Shown here in pieces: positions 7,425-16,618 of a DNA stretch of 64,000 bases; positions within the stretch are counted from its first letter, which is position 1; each line of letters opens with the position of its first letter. The DNA is from JAJDTQ01 sp963422385 (GTDB lineage: Bacteria; Desulfobacterota; Binatia; UBA9968; JAJDTQ01), in NCBI GenBank assembly GCA_963422385.1, contig OY729432.1:3286001-3350000 (forward strand). Reading direction: 5' to 3'. The notes beneath the pieces were generated by a model. The model saw only the letters and a program-made list of their open reading frames with translations, did no database searches and was not told the origin of the DNA. The translations under genes were made by a program, and so were the position numbers.

Positions 7425-8359
7425 TCAGAATCTCTCCAATAGCTCGTCGACGATCTTTGGATACTCCTGCTTTCGCGTAGCCCGCCTGGCATTGTCAGAA
7501 TCATGTAGCCACACCGGCAGACTGTTTTCTGCGGCTTCCGTATACCCAATCAACTCGGTTGTGTGCGTTTCGAAGCATTTCGAATCCAAAGATGATCGAA
7601 CCTCCTCCATCTTATTCGCATGTGCCGTCGTCAGCATTGAACCTCCGATCCGTACCCGGACGAAAAGTACCGCACCGAATTCGGCTACGCGATGGCGGTT
7701 CGATTTGGCGCCCGTCAACGCGGCTTTATGTCTCACATCACCGTCGATTTGCTTAACTTTGTTTATCAATATGTTCAGGCCAATAGTAGAAAGATGGTCT
7801 GGTATCGCAGTCACAATATAATAGTCACTCGCTAATAGTCACTCGCAACCAGTGCGTTCTGCGTCATCAGATAGAGGTTCGGTGGGCAGTCTATGAGAAC
7901 ATAATCGTAGTTCTCCTGGACTTCGTCGATGACTTTGGTAAGGAAATGCCGGTCGCGCATAAACTGCTGTGCATTTGACTTCATCATTTCCATACTCGGA
8001 TACGCCCCGGCGATTTGGCCACTACCAATATCCTCGCCGATCAGGTCTATATCGCATGGTACTAAATCAATCCTGGGATAATGACGCCCGTTCCTTAAAC
8101 GGATAGGGGATTGCCACAGGTATTTTTTGGCTTCTATAGGTTTCTTGTCCAAATGTCTCTTATACATCGTGGCGATTGTGCCGACCTTGGACTTGCGCCT
8201 TTCCCAGTCTTCAACGGATGCACACAAGAACGTCAGGTTCGTCTGTGGGTCGATGTCGATCAGCAAAACTTTTTTATTTCGTGGCCATCGGCAGCCGCGG
8301 TTTCCACCGACGCATCCTCTCTGGCAAAACTCCATCGAAATCTTGGGAGTCGGCTGCAT
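7425..8359 (-). pseudogene. ParA/Soj-family ATPase, inactivated
   Basis: Two consecutive minus-strand pieces form one ParA-like protein. The first (7832-8359) has KKVLLIDIDPQTNLTF (Walker A'), then DYVLIDCPPNLYLMTQNALV. The second (7425-7814) continues with TAIPDHLSTIGLNILINKV, GAVLFVRVRIGG and the C-terminal DSDNARRATRKQEYPKIVDE. A perfect 14-bp tandem duplication at 7819-7846 shifts the frame. Removing one unit joins the halves as LVASDYYIVTAIPDHL. The P-loop is also damaged: where KGGVGKT is expected the sequence reads RGCVGGN and the following helix is missing. The gene is therefore dead by at least two lesions. It once worked in partition or in a mobile-element module. Confidence 0.85.
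7819..7846. repeat. 14-bp perfect tandem duplication in the ParA-like gene
   Basis: TAATAGTCACTCGC occurs twice in direct succession at 7819-7832 and 7833-7846. It breaks the ParA-like reading frame. Because both units are identical the event looks recent. Confidence 0.95.
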
Positions 8360-8608
8360 TCAGGCCCATTCTTGGTAGGGTGAAGCTTAAAGTCAAGGAT
8401 GTTCGGGAGCAACTTCCGAACACGGGCTGTCGAACCGTGTCCCTACGGTTCCCGTACAAGGGTGGATTGGAGAACGTGCCTGGCGAGGATTGTCATGTTA
8501 CGCATCCGGCCAGCCCGCCTGCGATGGCACTAAAGCTGATCCATCTGTTCCTGTCGTAGACCGCCGTAGGAGGGTTGGCTCATCACGGTCTGCGGTGGGT
8601 GAGGACCC

Positions 8609-9781
8609 TCAGGCCGCTCCCTGGAGATTGCAGAACTCCTCGTAGTCGATGAGCTCGTGAATGGTGGGCTTTTCGCCGCACATCGGGCACTCGGGGTCCT
8701 GCCGCAGGCGGAGCGTATTGATCTCCATAGTCAACGTGTTGAAATGGAGCAGCCGCCCGGCCAGGGAATCGCCCTTGCCGAGGATGAGCTTGATGGTCTC
8801 CACCGCCTGGATCGTGCCGATGAGCCCGGGGAGGACTCCCAGCACCCCGGCCTCGGCGCAACTCGGCGCCATGCCCGGAGGAGGAGGCTCGGGATAGAGG
8901 CAGCGGTAGCAGGGTCCGTTGCCGGGGTGGAACACCGACACCTGCCCCTCGAACTGGAAGATGCTGCCGTGGACGTTGGGCTTGCCGGTCATCACGCAGG
9001 CATCGTTCACCAGGTAGCGGGTGGCGAAGTTGTCGCAGCCGTCCACCACGATGTCGTAGTCCTTGATGATCTCCATGACGTTCTCGGAGCTCAGCCGCTC
9101 GGCATAGGGGACCACGTTGACGTCGGGGTTCAGTGCCTGAAGGGTCTGCCGCGCCGATTCCGTCTTGAGCTCGCCGATCCGGTCGTTGGTGTGGAGGATC
9201 TGACGCTGCAGGTTGGACAGGTCCACCACGTCGTGATCGACGATTCCCATGGCGCCCACGCCGGCCGCGGCAAGGTAATAGGCGGACGGCGACCCCAGAC
9301 CGCCGGCGCCTACCATCAGCACCCTGGCGTCCAGGAGCCTGGCCTGTCCCTCTTCCCCCACCTCGGGGAGCAGAAAGTGGCGGCTGTATCGGGTGAGCTG
9401 CTCCTGCGTGAATTGCCGGTCTTGCGCGAAGGAATAGCCCTCGTTCTTCCAGGCGGTATATCCACCGGACATGGAGATCACGTCCTCGTAGCCCATCTCC
9501 TGCATCACCTTGCCGGCGAGAAGCGATCTCACGCCCCCGGCGCAATAGGCAATGATGGGAGTCGACTTGTCGGGTACCTCGGCGTCCATCTTCATTTCAA
9601 GGAAACCCCGCGGCACCGATGCCGCGCCCTCCAGGTGTCCTTCCCGGTATTCCTCTTTTTCCCGGACGTCGAGCACCACGTGCCTGCCGTTGCTCCGTAG
9701 CAGCTCGTGCACCTGCTGAGGCGACAACTCCTTCACGGTGTCGCGCGCCTCGTCCATCAACTGCTGAAATGTCTTGGCCAT
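8609..9781 (-). CDS. moeB: MoeB/ThiF-type adenylyltransferase with N-terminal rhodanese domain
   Basis: 390 residues. An N-terminal rhodanese domain (about 18-118) has the active-site loop CAGGVRS with Cys80. It is followed by a MoeB/E1-like domain with GAGGLGSP at 158-165, VDLSNLQRQ, a DNFATRYLVND segment, the adenylation-type cysteine in MAPSCAEAG and two zinc-binding CxxC pairs (CYRC, CPMC). Eukaryotic MOCS3/Uba4 has the same domains in the reverse order. It activates a ubiquitin-like sulfur carrier (MoaD or ThiS type) and may supply sulfur through the rhodanese. No carrier gene lies nearby. A molybdenum enzyme at 61.5-64 kb would need its product. Confidence 0.92.
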   Translation of the reverse strand: MAKTFQQLMDEARDTVKELSPQQVHELLRSNGRHVVLDVREKEEYREGHLEGAASVPRGFLEMKMDAEVPDKSTPIIAYCAGGVRSLLAGKVMQEMGYEDVISMSGGYTAWKNEGYSFAQDRQFTQEQLTRYSRHFLLPEVGEEGQARLLDARVLMVGAGGLGSPSAYYLAAAGVGAMGIVDHDVVDLSNLQRQILHTNDRIGELKTESARQTLQALNPDVNVVPYAERLSSENVMEIIKDYDIVVDGCDNFATRYLVNDACVMTGKPNVHGSIFQFEGQVSVFHPGNGPCYRCLYPEPPPPGMAPSCAEAGVLGVLPGLIGTIQAVETIKLILGKGDSLAGRLLHFNTLTMEINTLRLRQDPECPMCGEKPTIHELIDYEEFCNLQGAA

Positions 9782-9857
9782 GATCTCTCTCCCGGCGGAG
9801 GCCTCCGAACAGTAACCGAGTTTTCAAGTTCCTATTATAGGTTATTCGTCGGCGTTG

Positions 9858-10919
9858 TCAATTCAGCCGGTAGAAGCGGCTCGCGTTGTCGGCCAGAATC
9901 TTTCGCTTGGCCGTGTCCGGGACGTCCTCCCTCGCCGCTAGTTCCGGAATATCCTTGAGGTATTCCTCGCGCGGGCGCTCGTGGGGGTAGTCTGACGCGA
10001 AGAAGATGTGGTCCTCGCCGAAAAGCTGGATGACGAAGGGCAGGGTGCGTTCCTCCGACTCGACGGAGACGTAGACGCTGCCGCTCTTGATGTATTGGCT
10101 GGGTGAGTGCTTCAACCGGGGCGCCCATTTCTTGCCGCGCCGCTCGTAGCCTTCGTCCAGCCGGTCCATCATGAACGGCACCCAGCCCGCGCCCGCCTCA
10201 AGGTAGGCGACGCGCAAGTCCGGAAAGAGCTCGAACACACCCTGAAACACCATGTTGGTCAGGTGAATCAGCAGTGGGATCGGATGCTCCAGCGCGTGGA
10301 CCTCCGCGAAGGTGTCGAGGTAGTCGAATCCGAGGCCGCGGCTGGGTGCCCCGTGAATGGCCAGCGCCATGTCCAGGCGGCAGGCCTCCTCGTAGATGGG
10401 GAAGAAGCTCTCGTGGCCGTAGCCCTTGCCCAGGGAGTTCACCGAGGGCAGTACGGCGGCAGGCATGCCCAGCTCCTCCTTGGCGCGCCGCATCTCGTTG
10501 ACGGCGTCGTCGACGCTGTGCACCGGGATCAACGCCGCGCCCAGGACCCTGGGTGTCTGCTTCATGTAGTAGCTGTGGAGCCACGTGTTGTATGCGTGGG
10601 CGATGTTGACGGCGTAGGCCGGGTCCTGGATCAGCCCGAAACCGAGGCCCGCCGTGGGATAGACGATGGTCCGGTCGATGCCGCAATCGTCCAGGAACGA
10701 TATCCACATGTCGCAGTCCGGGTAGTCCCTGAGCCCGGAAGAGCTCATGTTCGACAATCGGGTCCATCCGTCCAGCGACGGGAACAGCGAGTACATGCGG
10801 GCCCAGGCGGGCTGCCCGTCGCTGCCCACGTATTTCTCGCCCATGAACGGCATCATCTCGCTGGCGTTCTCCATGATGTGTCCGTCGCCGTCGATGACCG
10901 GAAAGGCGTTCGCGCGCAT
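9858..10919 (-). CDS. Amidohydrolase-2 family metal-dependent hydrolase/decarboxylase
   Basis: 353 residues of family PF04909 (ACMSD-like TIM barrel). The N-terminal metal site reads IDGDGHIMEN, i.e. DxDxHxxE in place of the usual HxH. AIHGAPS provides the strand-5 histidine, YLEAGAGWVPF occupies the strand-6 position where a Glu replaces the usual His, and ASDYPHE gives the strand-8 Asp. Known members cleave or decarboxylate aromatic acids and ring-cleavage products, and substrate cannot be deduced. First of four such genes on this strand between 9.8 and 15.3 kb, with 45-base spacing to the next. Confidence 0.9.
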   Translation of the reverse strand: MRANAFPVIDGDGHIMENASEMMPFMGEKYVGSDGQPAWARMYSLFPSLDGWTRLSNMSSSGLRDYPDCDMWISFLDDCGIDRTIVYPTAGLGFGLIQDPAYAVNIAHAYNTWLHSYYMKQTPRVLGAALIPVHSVDDAVNEMRRAKEELGMPAAVLPSVNSLGKGYGHESFFPIYEEACRLDMALAIHGAPSRGLGFDYLDTFAEVHALEHPIPLLIHLTNMVFQGVFELFPDLRVAYLEAGAGWVPFMMDRLDEGYERRGKKWAPRLKHSPSQYIKSGSVYVSVESEERTLPFVIQLFGEDHIFFASDYPHERPREEYLKDIPELAAREDVPDTAKRKILADNASRFYRLN

Positions 10920-10964
10920 GGAATTCTCCTTTCGTTCCGAAGCGGGGTAGCGACGAGGCAGGGC

Positions 10965-12062
10965 CTACGGTTCCACGACCCCGTAGAACCGCTTGGCGTT
11001 GTCGCTCAGCATCTTGTCGGCCACTCGCTCCGGGATATCCTCCCGGCCGCGGATGGTGGCGGTCAGCTCGGGCTCGTGGGAGGGGTCCTGATGGCCGTAG
11101 TCCGAGCCGATGAGAATATGGTCCTCGCCGATGTAGTCCACGAGATACGGGACGTCCTCGTCGGCCTCGCAGGCGACGAACAGGCGGTAGTCCTCGAACA
11201 GCCCCTTGTCCGACTTGTGTTTCCAGTCGCTCTTGAGAAGCCGCTTCAGAATGTGCAGCATGAACGGCACCCAGCCCGCCGAGGCTTCGATGAAGCCGAT
11301 GCGCAGGCCCGGAAACTTCTCGGGTATGCGGTTCGCCACCAGGTCGCGAAAGGCGAACACCGGAAGGATCCTGCCCTGGGCGAACGAGAAGTTCCGCTCG
11401 AAGCTGAACAGGTTGATCAACGACGGCGCCCCCATGCCGGTATGGATGCAGATGGGCAGATCCAGCTTGGCGGCCTCTTCGTAGACCGGGAAGAAGTAGG
11501 GGTCGTCCAGGGTGCGGTCCCCCTCCATGCCGCGAAAGAAGATGCCCACGGCGCCGTGCTCCCTGGCCAGCCGCATCTCGTCGATGGAGGCCTCGATGGA
11601 GAGCAGCGGCAGCACCGCGGTCCACAGCAACCGGTTTCGCCCGGTGCGGTACACCTCCCACATGTAGCGGTTGTAGGCTCGGCACAGTTCGATTTCCAGC
11701 CCGGCGTCGTGGGTCAGGTAGACCAGGAAGAGCGTCGGATAGATGACCTGGACGTCGATGCCGAGGCGGTCCATGTCGGCCAACCTGACCTCGGGCCTGG
11801 TGATCTCGCGGCTGGCAATGAGGCTGTCGCTGCGCGACGACTCCAGCTTCGTGGCCGACGGCGTGACCAGACGGTAGCTCCCCTTGCCGTTGGGTTTCGG
11901 CACGATGTTGCCGTCGATGAGCCAGAAAGCGTTCCGGGGGCCGTAGAGCGTATCCTCGGGCACCGAGGCGAGCACTGGCCGCCGCGAATACATTCCCTGG
12001 TCCATGTGGGACCACATGGCGAGGGGTTCGGCGATGTGCGTGTCTGAGTCGATGATCATCAT
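10965..12062 (-). CDS. Amidohydrolase-2 family protein
   Basis: 365 residues beginning MMIIDSDTHIAEP, with Asp7/His9/Glu12 as the DxHxxE metal site, ICIHTGMGAP for the strand-5 His, FIEASAGWVPF and IGSDYGHQDPS with the strand-8 Asp. Very similar along its whole length to the next gene (12118-13209): both share GAVGIFFRGMEGDRTLDDPY-type and PEKFPGLRIGFIEASAGW-type stretches, so they are tandem duplicates. The glycine-rich SDYGH instead of SDYPH sets this pair apart from the other paralogues in the window. Two ATG codons open the frame and either may be used. Confidence 0.9.
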   Translation of the reverse strand: MMIIDSDTHIAEPLAMWSHMDQGMYSRRPVLASVPEDTLYGPRNAFWLIDGNIVPKPNGKGSYRLVTPSATKLESSRSDSLIASREITRPEVRLADMDRLGIDVQVIYPTLFLVYLTHDAGLEIELCRAYNRYMWEVYRTGRNRLLWTAVLPLLSIEASIDEMRLAREHGAVGIFFRGMEGDRTLDDPYFFPVYEEAAKLDLPICIHTGMGAPSLINLFSFERNFSFAQGRILPVFAFRDLVANRIPEKFPGLRIGFIEASAGWVPFMLHILKRLLKSDWKHKSDKGLFEDYRLFVACEADEDVPYLVDYIGEDHILIGSDYGHQDPSHEPELTATIRGREDIPERVADKMLSDNAKRFYGVVEP

Positions 12063-12117
12063 GGGACGCGGTTCCTGGTTGGTGCGGCGACTGGAGGTTC
12101 CCGGCCGCCGAAGCCCC

Positions 12118-13209
12118 TCAAAAGGAATAAAGGTGCTTCGGGTTCTCGCACAGGATCTTGTCGGCGATGGCCGGCGACAGGTCTTCCCGGGACCGGATGG
12201 TCTGCGCCAGCTCCGGTTCGAACGAAGGATCGGTGTGGCCGTAGTCGGAGCCGATGATGATGTTGTCCTCGCCCATGTAGCGGATCAGGTACGGGATGTC
12301 CTCGTCGGCCTCGCAGGCCACGAACAGGCGATACTTCTGAAACAACTCGACGCTGGACTCGAACTTGAACTGCTGCTTGAGCAGGCGACGCAGGATGTGC
12401 AGCAGGAACGGCACCCAGCCTGCCGACGCCTCGATGAACCCGAACCGCAGCTTCGGGAACATCTCCGGGATGCGGTTGTGGATGATGTCCCGGAAGGCGA
12501 AGATGGGCAGCACCCTGCCGTGCGCGAACGTGTGGTTGCGCTCAAGGTTGAACATGTTGGTAAGGGTGGGGCATCCCGAGCCCGTATGGATGCAGATGGG
12601 CAGCTCCAACGAGTTGGCCTCTTCATACACGGGAAAGAAGTAGGGGTCGTCCAGGGTCCGTTCCCCCTCCATGCCGCGAAAGAAGATGCCCACGGCGCCG
12701 TGCTCCTTGGCCAACCGCATCTCTTTCACCGACTCGTCCACCGAGCCCAGCGGAAGGATGGCGTTCCAGCGAAGCCTTTTTCGACCCTTCTCTTCGATCT
12801 CCCACATGTAGCGGTTGTAGGCCTTGCAAAGCGCGATCTCGAGGTCCACGTCGTCGGTGAGATAGATGAGAAACAGGGTCGGGTAGATCACCTGGGTCTC
12901 GATGCCCAGGCGGTCCATGTCCTTCAGCCGCACGTCGACGTCGGTTATCTCGCGGCTGGCGATGAGACTGTCGTCCCGTTCCGATTCCGAGGTCGCGGCC
13001 GTCGGCGTCACCAGCCTGAAACCACCCTTGCCGGAGGGTTTCGGGAAGATGTTGCCGTCGATGAGCCAGAACTTGTTGCGGGTCCCGTACAGCGTGTCGT
13101 CGGTAATCGAAGTCAGCACCGGCCGGCGCGGGTACATTTCCTCGTCGAAGAACTTCCACATCGCCTCGGGCTCGGCGATATGCGTATCCGCATCGATGAC
13201 TCCTGCCAT
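12118..13209 (-). CDS. Amidohydrolase-2 family protein, tandem paralogue
   Basis: 363 residues starting MAGVIDADTHIAEPEAMWKF after an AAGGAGG ribosome-binding site. Metal site DADTHIAEP, ICIHTGSGCP for the strand-5 His, FIEASAGWVPF, and IGSDYGHTDPS for the strand-8 Asp. It is the closest relative in the window of the gene at 10965-12062. The two differ mainly in surface loops, so they may handle related substrates. The gap of 55 bases and the strong ribosome-binding site here suggest this is the first gene of the pair's transcript. Confidence 0.9.
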   Translation of the reverse strand: MAGVIDADTHIAEPEAMWKFFDEEMYPRRPVLTSITDDTLYGTRNKFWLIDGNIFPKPSGKGGFRLVTPTAATSESERDDSLIASREITDVDVRLKDMDRLGIETQVIYPTLFLIYLTDDVDLEIALCKAYNRYMWEIEEKGRKRLRWNAILPLGSVDESVKEMRLAKEHGAVGIFFRGMEGERTLDDPYFFPVYEEANSLELPICIHTGSGCPTLTNMFNLERNHTFAHGRVLPIFAFRDIIHNRIPEMFPKLRFGFIEASAGWVPFLLHILRRLLKQQFKFESSVELFQKYRLFVACEADEDIPYLIRYMGEDNIIIGSDYGHTDPSFEPELAQTIRSREDLSPAIADKILCENPKHLYSF

Positions 13210-13314
13210 GATTGCCTCCTTGAGAATCGGTACCGCGGGTCGGAAAGCGCGGAAGCGCGGACGGTGCGCCTGACCGTTTTTACTGCTACGGGTGACGGCT
13301 TGTCAAACGTGAAA

Positions 13315-13354
13315 GGCCGTGTACGGGCGGGTTTCGCGCCGCCCGTACACGGCC
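13315..13354 (-). terminator. 16-bp perfect hairpin, probable terminator and repeat-family member
   Basis: GGCCGTGTACGGGCGG (13315-13330) and its exact complement (13339-13354) enclose an 8-base loop. On the minus strand the hairpin follows the maleate-isomerase-like stop at 13380 by 26 bases and is followed by TTTCACGTTT, so it may end that transcript. The core GGGCGGGTTT...CCGCCC recurs at 57155-57191 and, less well, at 58013-58047. Confidence 0.6.
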
Positions 13355-13379
13355 GCGCAATCCCGGCTGAGAACCGTCT

Positions 13380-14090
13380 TCAGCCTTCGGCACAGAGGCG
13401 GCCGAGACCCGCGATCGACGTCGAGCGGCCCATCCGCCGCAGGCAGGCCCACAACGTCGCCTGGTTGCTGGACACCACGGGACGGGCCAGGCGGCTCTCG
13501 GCGGCTTCGATCATCTCGATCATGCGCGTGTTGGTGCAACTCAGGAAGTAGCCTTCGGCCTCCGGCCGGCTGTTGTCGCAAACGATGTCCAGCCATTGCT
13601 CCGGGGTGACCGCGATATAGGCGTCGCTTCCGGGAAGTCCCAGCCCCAGCTCGTGGATTACGTCGAAGCCGGCTTCCGTCATGTAGCGCAGTTCCGACCG
13701 GTTCGTCTCCTCCACATAGGGGCTGATGAGCACGAGCCTCCGCACCGTGAGCGCGTTCAACGCCTCCGTGACGGCATGGCTGGTGGTCGTGGCGACGCAG
13801 CCGCTGGCGTGGCTGATCCATTCGGTGACGCGCTCCTCTCCGGCGAGGCCGTCCTCCATGGAACTTGCCGTGCAATGAAACACGATGACGTCCGGCCCGG
13901 TGTCGGACACCGCGCGCGCCGCTTCCTCGATTTCTCCCCGCAGTTCCGCAAGCGGTTTGTGCCATTCTCCGGTCATGCGGAGCCGGGTTACGTGGATATC
14001 GACGTCCACGGGTGCGTACCGGTTGAACTGCGGCTCGGTCAGCCGGTTGGCCGACGGAATGATGAGGCCGATGCGTGCCTGGTTGTCCAT
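13380..14090 (-). CDS. Maleate isomerase / arylmalonate decarboxylase-like protein
   Basis: 236 residues from ATG 14090, chosen over an in-frame start at 14117 because GGGAGGAG sits correctly before it. Asp/Glu racemase superfamily fold. RIGLIIPSANRLTEPQF is the start of maleate cis-trans isomerases, and two cysteines lie in the expected half-site positions: VFHCTASSM (Cys73) and FLSCTNTRM (Cys185). The family acts without cofactor on maleate, arylmalonates or related diacids. It lies between amidohydrolase genes on the same strand, fitting a catabolic role for a dicarboxylate intermediate. Confidence 0.87.
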   Translation of the reverse strand: MDNQARIGLIIPSANRLTEPQFNRYAPVDVDIHVTRLRMTGEWHKPLAELRGEIEEAARAVSDTGPDVIVFHCTASSMEDGLAGEERVTEWISHASGCVATTTSHAVTEALNALTVRRLVLISPYVEETNRSELRYMTEAGFDVIHELGLGLPGSDAYIAVTPEQWLDIVCDNSRPEAEGYFLSCTNTRMIEMIEAAESRLARPVVSSNQATLWACLRRMGRSTSIAGLGRLCAEG

Positions 14091-14126
14091 GGCGCTCCTC
14101 CCGAGTTCCATGTTCACGGACGGTGC

Positions 14127-15317
14127 TTACGCTTCCCCGTCGTGCCCGTTGTCCCACGTGCCCATGGCCGAAGCCAATGCCTTGGGTTCCGGCGGATCCT
14201 GCAGGTCGAAGAACTCGACGGCGTTCTTGTAGAGGACCAACTCTTTCTGGGCGAAGCTCAGGTCGTCGCCGGAGATGATATCCCGGACGGAGTAGGGGAA
14301 GTGGCAGTCCCAGTGACAATAGTCCGAGGCGTACAGCACGGTGGCCGGTCCCGAAGCGTCCAGCACCCGGTCCAGTCCGGTTTCCTCGGACTCGCAGGAC
14401 AGGACGATCTGTTCGCTCCGGATGACCTCGCTGGGACGCCGCCGCATCTCGGGCATCTGCGGCGCCAGTTTCTCCATGTGTTCGTCGAAACGCTCCATCC
14501 AGAAGGGCAGCCAACCCGCAGCGCCTTCCATGTAGGCCACTTTCAGCCGGGGATAGCGGTCGAACACACCCTCGCCGAGCATGTGCATCATGGCGATCAT
14601 CAGCTCGAAAGGGAAGGCGGTCATGTGGACGTAGACGTATTTGTAGAAGCGGCGGCTCCCGGCGCCCATGACCCCGGACACCCCGGGAACGCCGTCGTGC
14701 CCCGTCTGCGGGTGGACCGAGAGCGGCATGCCGATCTCCTGGGCGGCGGCGTAGATGGGATCGAACATGGGGTCGCCCATGTTGCGGCCATAAACGTTGG
14801 TGGGGAGCATGGCCGTGGCGGCGTCGTGCTCGGCCAGATAGTGCAGCTCCCGCACGGCCGCCGGCGGGTCCTGGCACGGAATGAGACCCACGCCCCGCAG
14901 CCGCCGCGGGTTGGCGGAGCAGTACTCCAGCAGCCATTCGTTGACGGCGTGGCAGAGCGCCCCGGCGAGGCCCTTGTCCATCAGGCCGTTGACCGTAAGG
15001 GCGATCTGCGTGCCGAAGATCACGGCCACGTCGATGCCCTCCAGGTCCATGTCCTTGAGGCGTTCCCCGGGGTCGATCATTCCCGGGCGGCCCTTTCGCG
15101 CCTCCCTGGTCATGGGGCCCGTCACTCCGGGCCCGGGGCCCTCGTTGGCGGGCCAGATACGGCCCTCCAGCAGCAGCCGGTTGCCGCCACGGTTGTCCTT
15201 GAGCCGCACCGGCGCCAGTGACTTGTACTTCTCGGGCAGCCAAGGCTTGAAGTCGACGTCGCCCTCGTTGACGTGGCCGTCCGCGTCGATGACCAGCGTG
15301 TTGGTGAAATCTTCCAT
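14127..15317 (-). CDS. Amidohydrolase-2 family protein
   Basis: 396 residues. Metal site VIDADGHVNEGD, SVHPQTGHDG with the strand-5 His, AYMEGAAGWLPF at strand 6 and YASDYCHWDCHFP with the strand-8 Asp. An extended loop (GPGPGVTGPMTREARKGRPG, near residue 65) is not seen in the neighbours. First gene of the minus-strand run that ends at 9858. The upstream region is a short divergent space to the transporter ATPase gene at 15455. Substrate unknown. It belongs to the same functional class as the other nine paralogues but is not closely similar to any of them. Confidence 0.9.
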   Translation of the reverse strand: MEDFTNTLVIDADGHVNEGDVDFKPWLPEKYKSLAPVRLKDNRGGNRLLLEGRIWPANEGPGPGVTGPMTREARKGRPGMIDPGERLKDMDLEGIDVAVIFGTQIALTVNGLMDKGLAGALCHAVNEWLLEYCSANPRRLRGVGLIPCQDPPAAVRELHYLAEHDAATAMLPTNVYGRNMGDPMFDPIYAAAQEIGMPLSVHPQTGHDGVPGVSGVMGAGSRRFYKYVYVHMTAFPFELMIAMMHMLGEGVFDRYPRLKVAYMEGAAGWLPFWMERFDEHMEKLAPQMPEMRRRPSEVIRSEQIVLSCESEETGLDRVLDASGPATVLYASDYCHWDCHFPYSVRDIISGDDLSFAQKELVLYKNAVEFFDLQDPPEPKALASAMGTWDNGHDGEA

Positions 15318-15454
15318 GATGCGTGCTCCGATCGAGCCGTTTCGGTATCAGCCGAAAGGCCGGGTCAACTGCCTCGTGGCCGGCTGTTTCGCCGCGTTTA
15401 CCGTTACTACTATGGCCTTTTTTGTGTCAAGATGCCGCGTCGTCGAGGATGCCC

Positions 15455-16462
15455 ATGGATACCGACTCCTGCGCCACGCCCGCACCCCTGCTCGAAGTCA
15501 AGGACCTGAGGACGTACTTCTTCACTCGGTGGGGAACGGGCAAGGCGGTGGACGGCGTCTCCTTCACGCTGAACGAGGGGGAATCGCTGGGGCTTCTGGG
15601 CGAGTCGGGCTGCGGCAAGAGCATGACCAGCCTCTCCATCCTCCGGCTGGTGCCGAGACCGGCCGGGCGCATTATCTCGGGTCAGGTGCTGTTCCTCGGC
15701 CGGGACCTGCTCCGGATACCCGAGCACGAGATGCGCCGCGTCCGGGGTCGGCAGATCGCCATGATCCTGCAGGATCCCCTGAGCACCCTGAATCCGGTGT
15801 TCTCCATCGGCAACCAGGTGGCGGAGCCGTTGCGGGTCCACGGCATCGTGTCACGTTCCGGCATTCGGGAAAGGGTCGCCAAGCTGCTGAGCCTCGTGCG
15901 CATACCCGCGCCGGAGTCCCGGTTGAAAGACTATCCGCATCAGTTCAGCGGCGGCATGCGGCAGCGGGTGGTGGGGGCCACCGCCATCTCCGCCGGGCCC
16001 AAGGTCCTCATCGCGGACGAGCCCACCACATCGCTCGATGTGACCATCCAGGCCCAGTACCTGCGGCTGCTGAAGGAGCTTCAGCAGGAATCGAACCTGT
16101 CCATCATCTACATCACCCACGACCTGGGCGCCCTGGCGCGGATCTGTGACCGGGTGGCGGTCATGTACGCCGGCAAGATCGTGGAGCAGTTGACCGTGGA
16201 GGCGCTTTTCGAACGTCCCGCGCATCCCTATACGGAAGCGTTGCTGCGGTCCATCCCGCGCATGGACCGCAAGGTCCACCGGTTCCAGTCCATCGAGGGA
16301 AGTCCACCGGTGGTCTACGATCTGCCCCCGGGCTGCGCGTTCGCGCCGCGCTGTCCCGTGGCCAAGGATATCTGCCGGTCGGAGTCTCCGCCGGTGACGA
16401 CACTCGACGAGGACCACAGCGTGGCCTGCTGGCTGCACGTGAAGGACGAGCATGATTGCTAG
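15455..16462 (+). CDS. Peptide/nickel-type ABC transporter ATPase (DppD/OppD-like)
   Basis: 335 residues from ATG 15455 (MDTDSCATPAPLLEVKDL), preceded by GAGG. Longer in-frame starts would add 44 low-complexity residues. Walker A GESGCGKS at 49-56, Q-loop LQDPLSTLNP, signature FSGGMRQR, Walker B KVLIADEPTTSLD and an H-loop ITHDL. The C-terminal oligopeptide-type extension has CAFAPRCPVAKDIC, the cysteine cluster typical of Dpp/Opp ATPases. It energises uptake together with the ATPase at 16607 and the permeases at 18569-20375, which are on the other strand. Confidence 0.93.
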   Translation: MDTDSCATPAPLLEVKDLRTYFFTRWGTGKAVDGVSFTLNEGESLGLLGESGCGKSMTSLSILRLVPRPAGRIISGQVLFLGRDLLRIPEHEMRRVRGRQIAMILQDPLSTLNPVFSIGNQVAEPLRVHGIVSRSGIRERVAKLLSLVRIPAPESRLKDYPHQFSGGMRQRVVGATAISAGPKVLIADEPTTSLDVTIQAQYLRLLKELQQESNLSIIYITHDLGALARICDRVAVMYAGKIVEQLTVEALFERPAHPYTEALLRSIPRMDRKVHRFQSIEGSPPVVYDLPPGCAFAPRCPVAKDICRSESPPVTTLDEDHSVACWLHVKDEHDC

Positions 16463-16463
16463 C

Positions 16464-16618
16464 GTCGCGTTTCATGGATACGCTTGCGAATCTGCCGGTC
16501 CTTTTCGCCGTCGGCTGCGTTGCTCATCCCCGCGTGATATCGGCCAATGCCCGTCGGAACGTCTTGCCGACGGCAGGAATTCCTGTGCACCTTCGCAAGC
16601 CTGTCCATGAAACGCGAC
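16464..16618 (-). repeat. Dispersed hairpin element, copy A (minus orientation)
   Basis: 155 bp between the two transporter ATPase genes. The ends, 16464-16490 and 16592-16618, are inverted repeats matching at 25 of 27 positions (GTCGCGTTTCATGGA...GCTTGCGAA). Inside, on the minus strand, is the conserved core shared with copies B and C: TGCACAGGAATTCC, CCGTCGGCAAG, a GGCCGATATCACGCG block and GAGCAACGCAGCCGACGGC followed by AAAAGGACCGGCAG. CCGTCGGC and GCCGACGG can also pair, so the whole folds as nested hairpins. Its right arm overlaps the first codons of the downstream ATPase gene. Confidence 0.85.

Noticed and set aside
7811..7850. Programmed frameshift in the ParA-like gene
   Set aside because: No slippery heptamer or stimulatory structure. 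The cause is a simple tandem duplication, and the P-loop is also destroyed.
10107..15221. Several 500-650 codon plus-strand frames opposite the four amidohydrolases
   Set aside because: Same antisense artefact; composition lacks any recognisable protein pattern.
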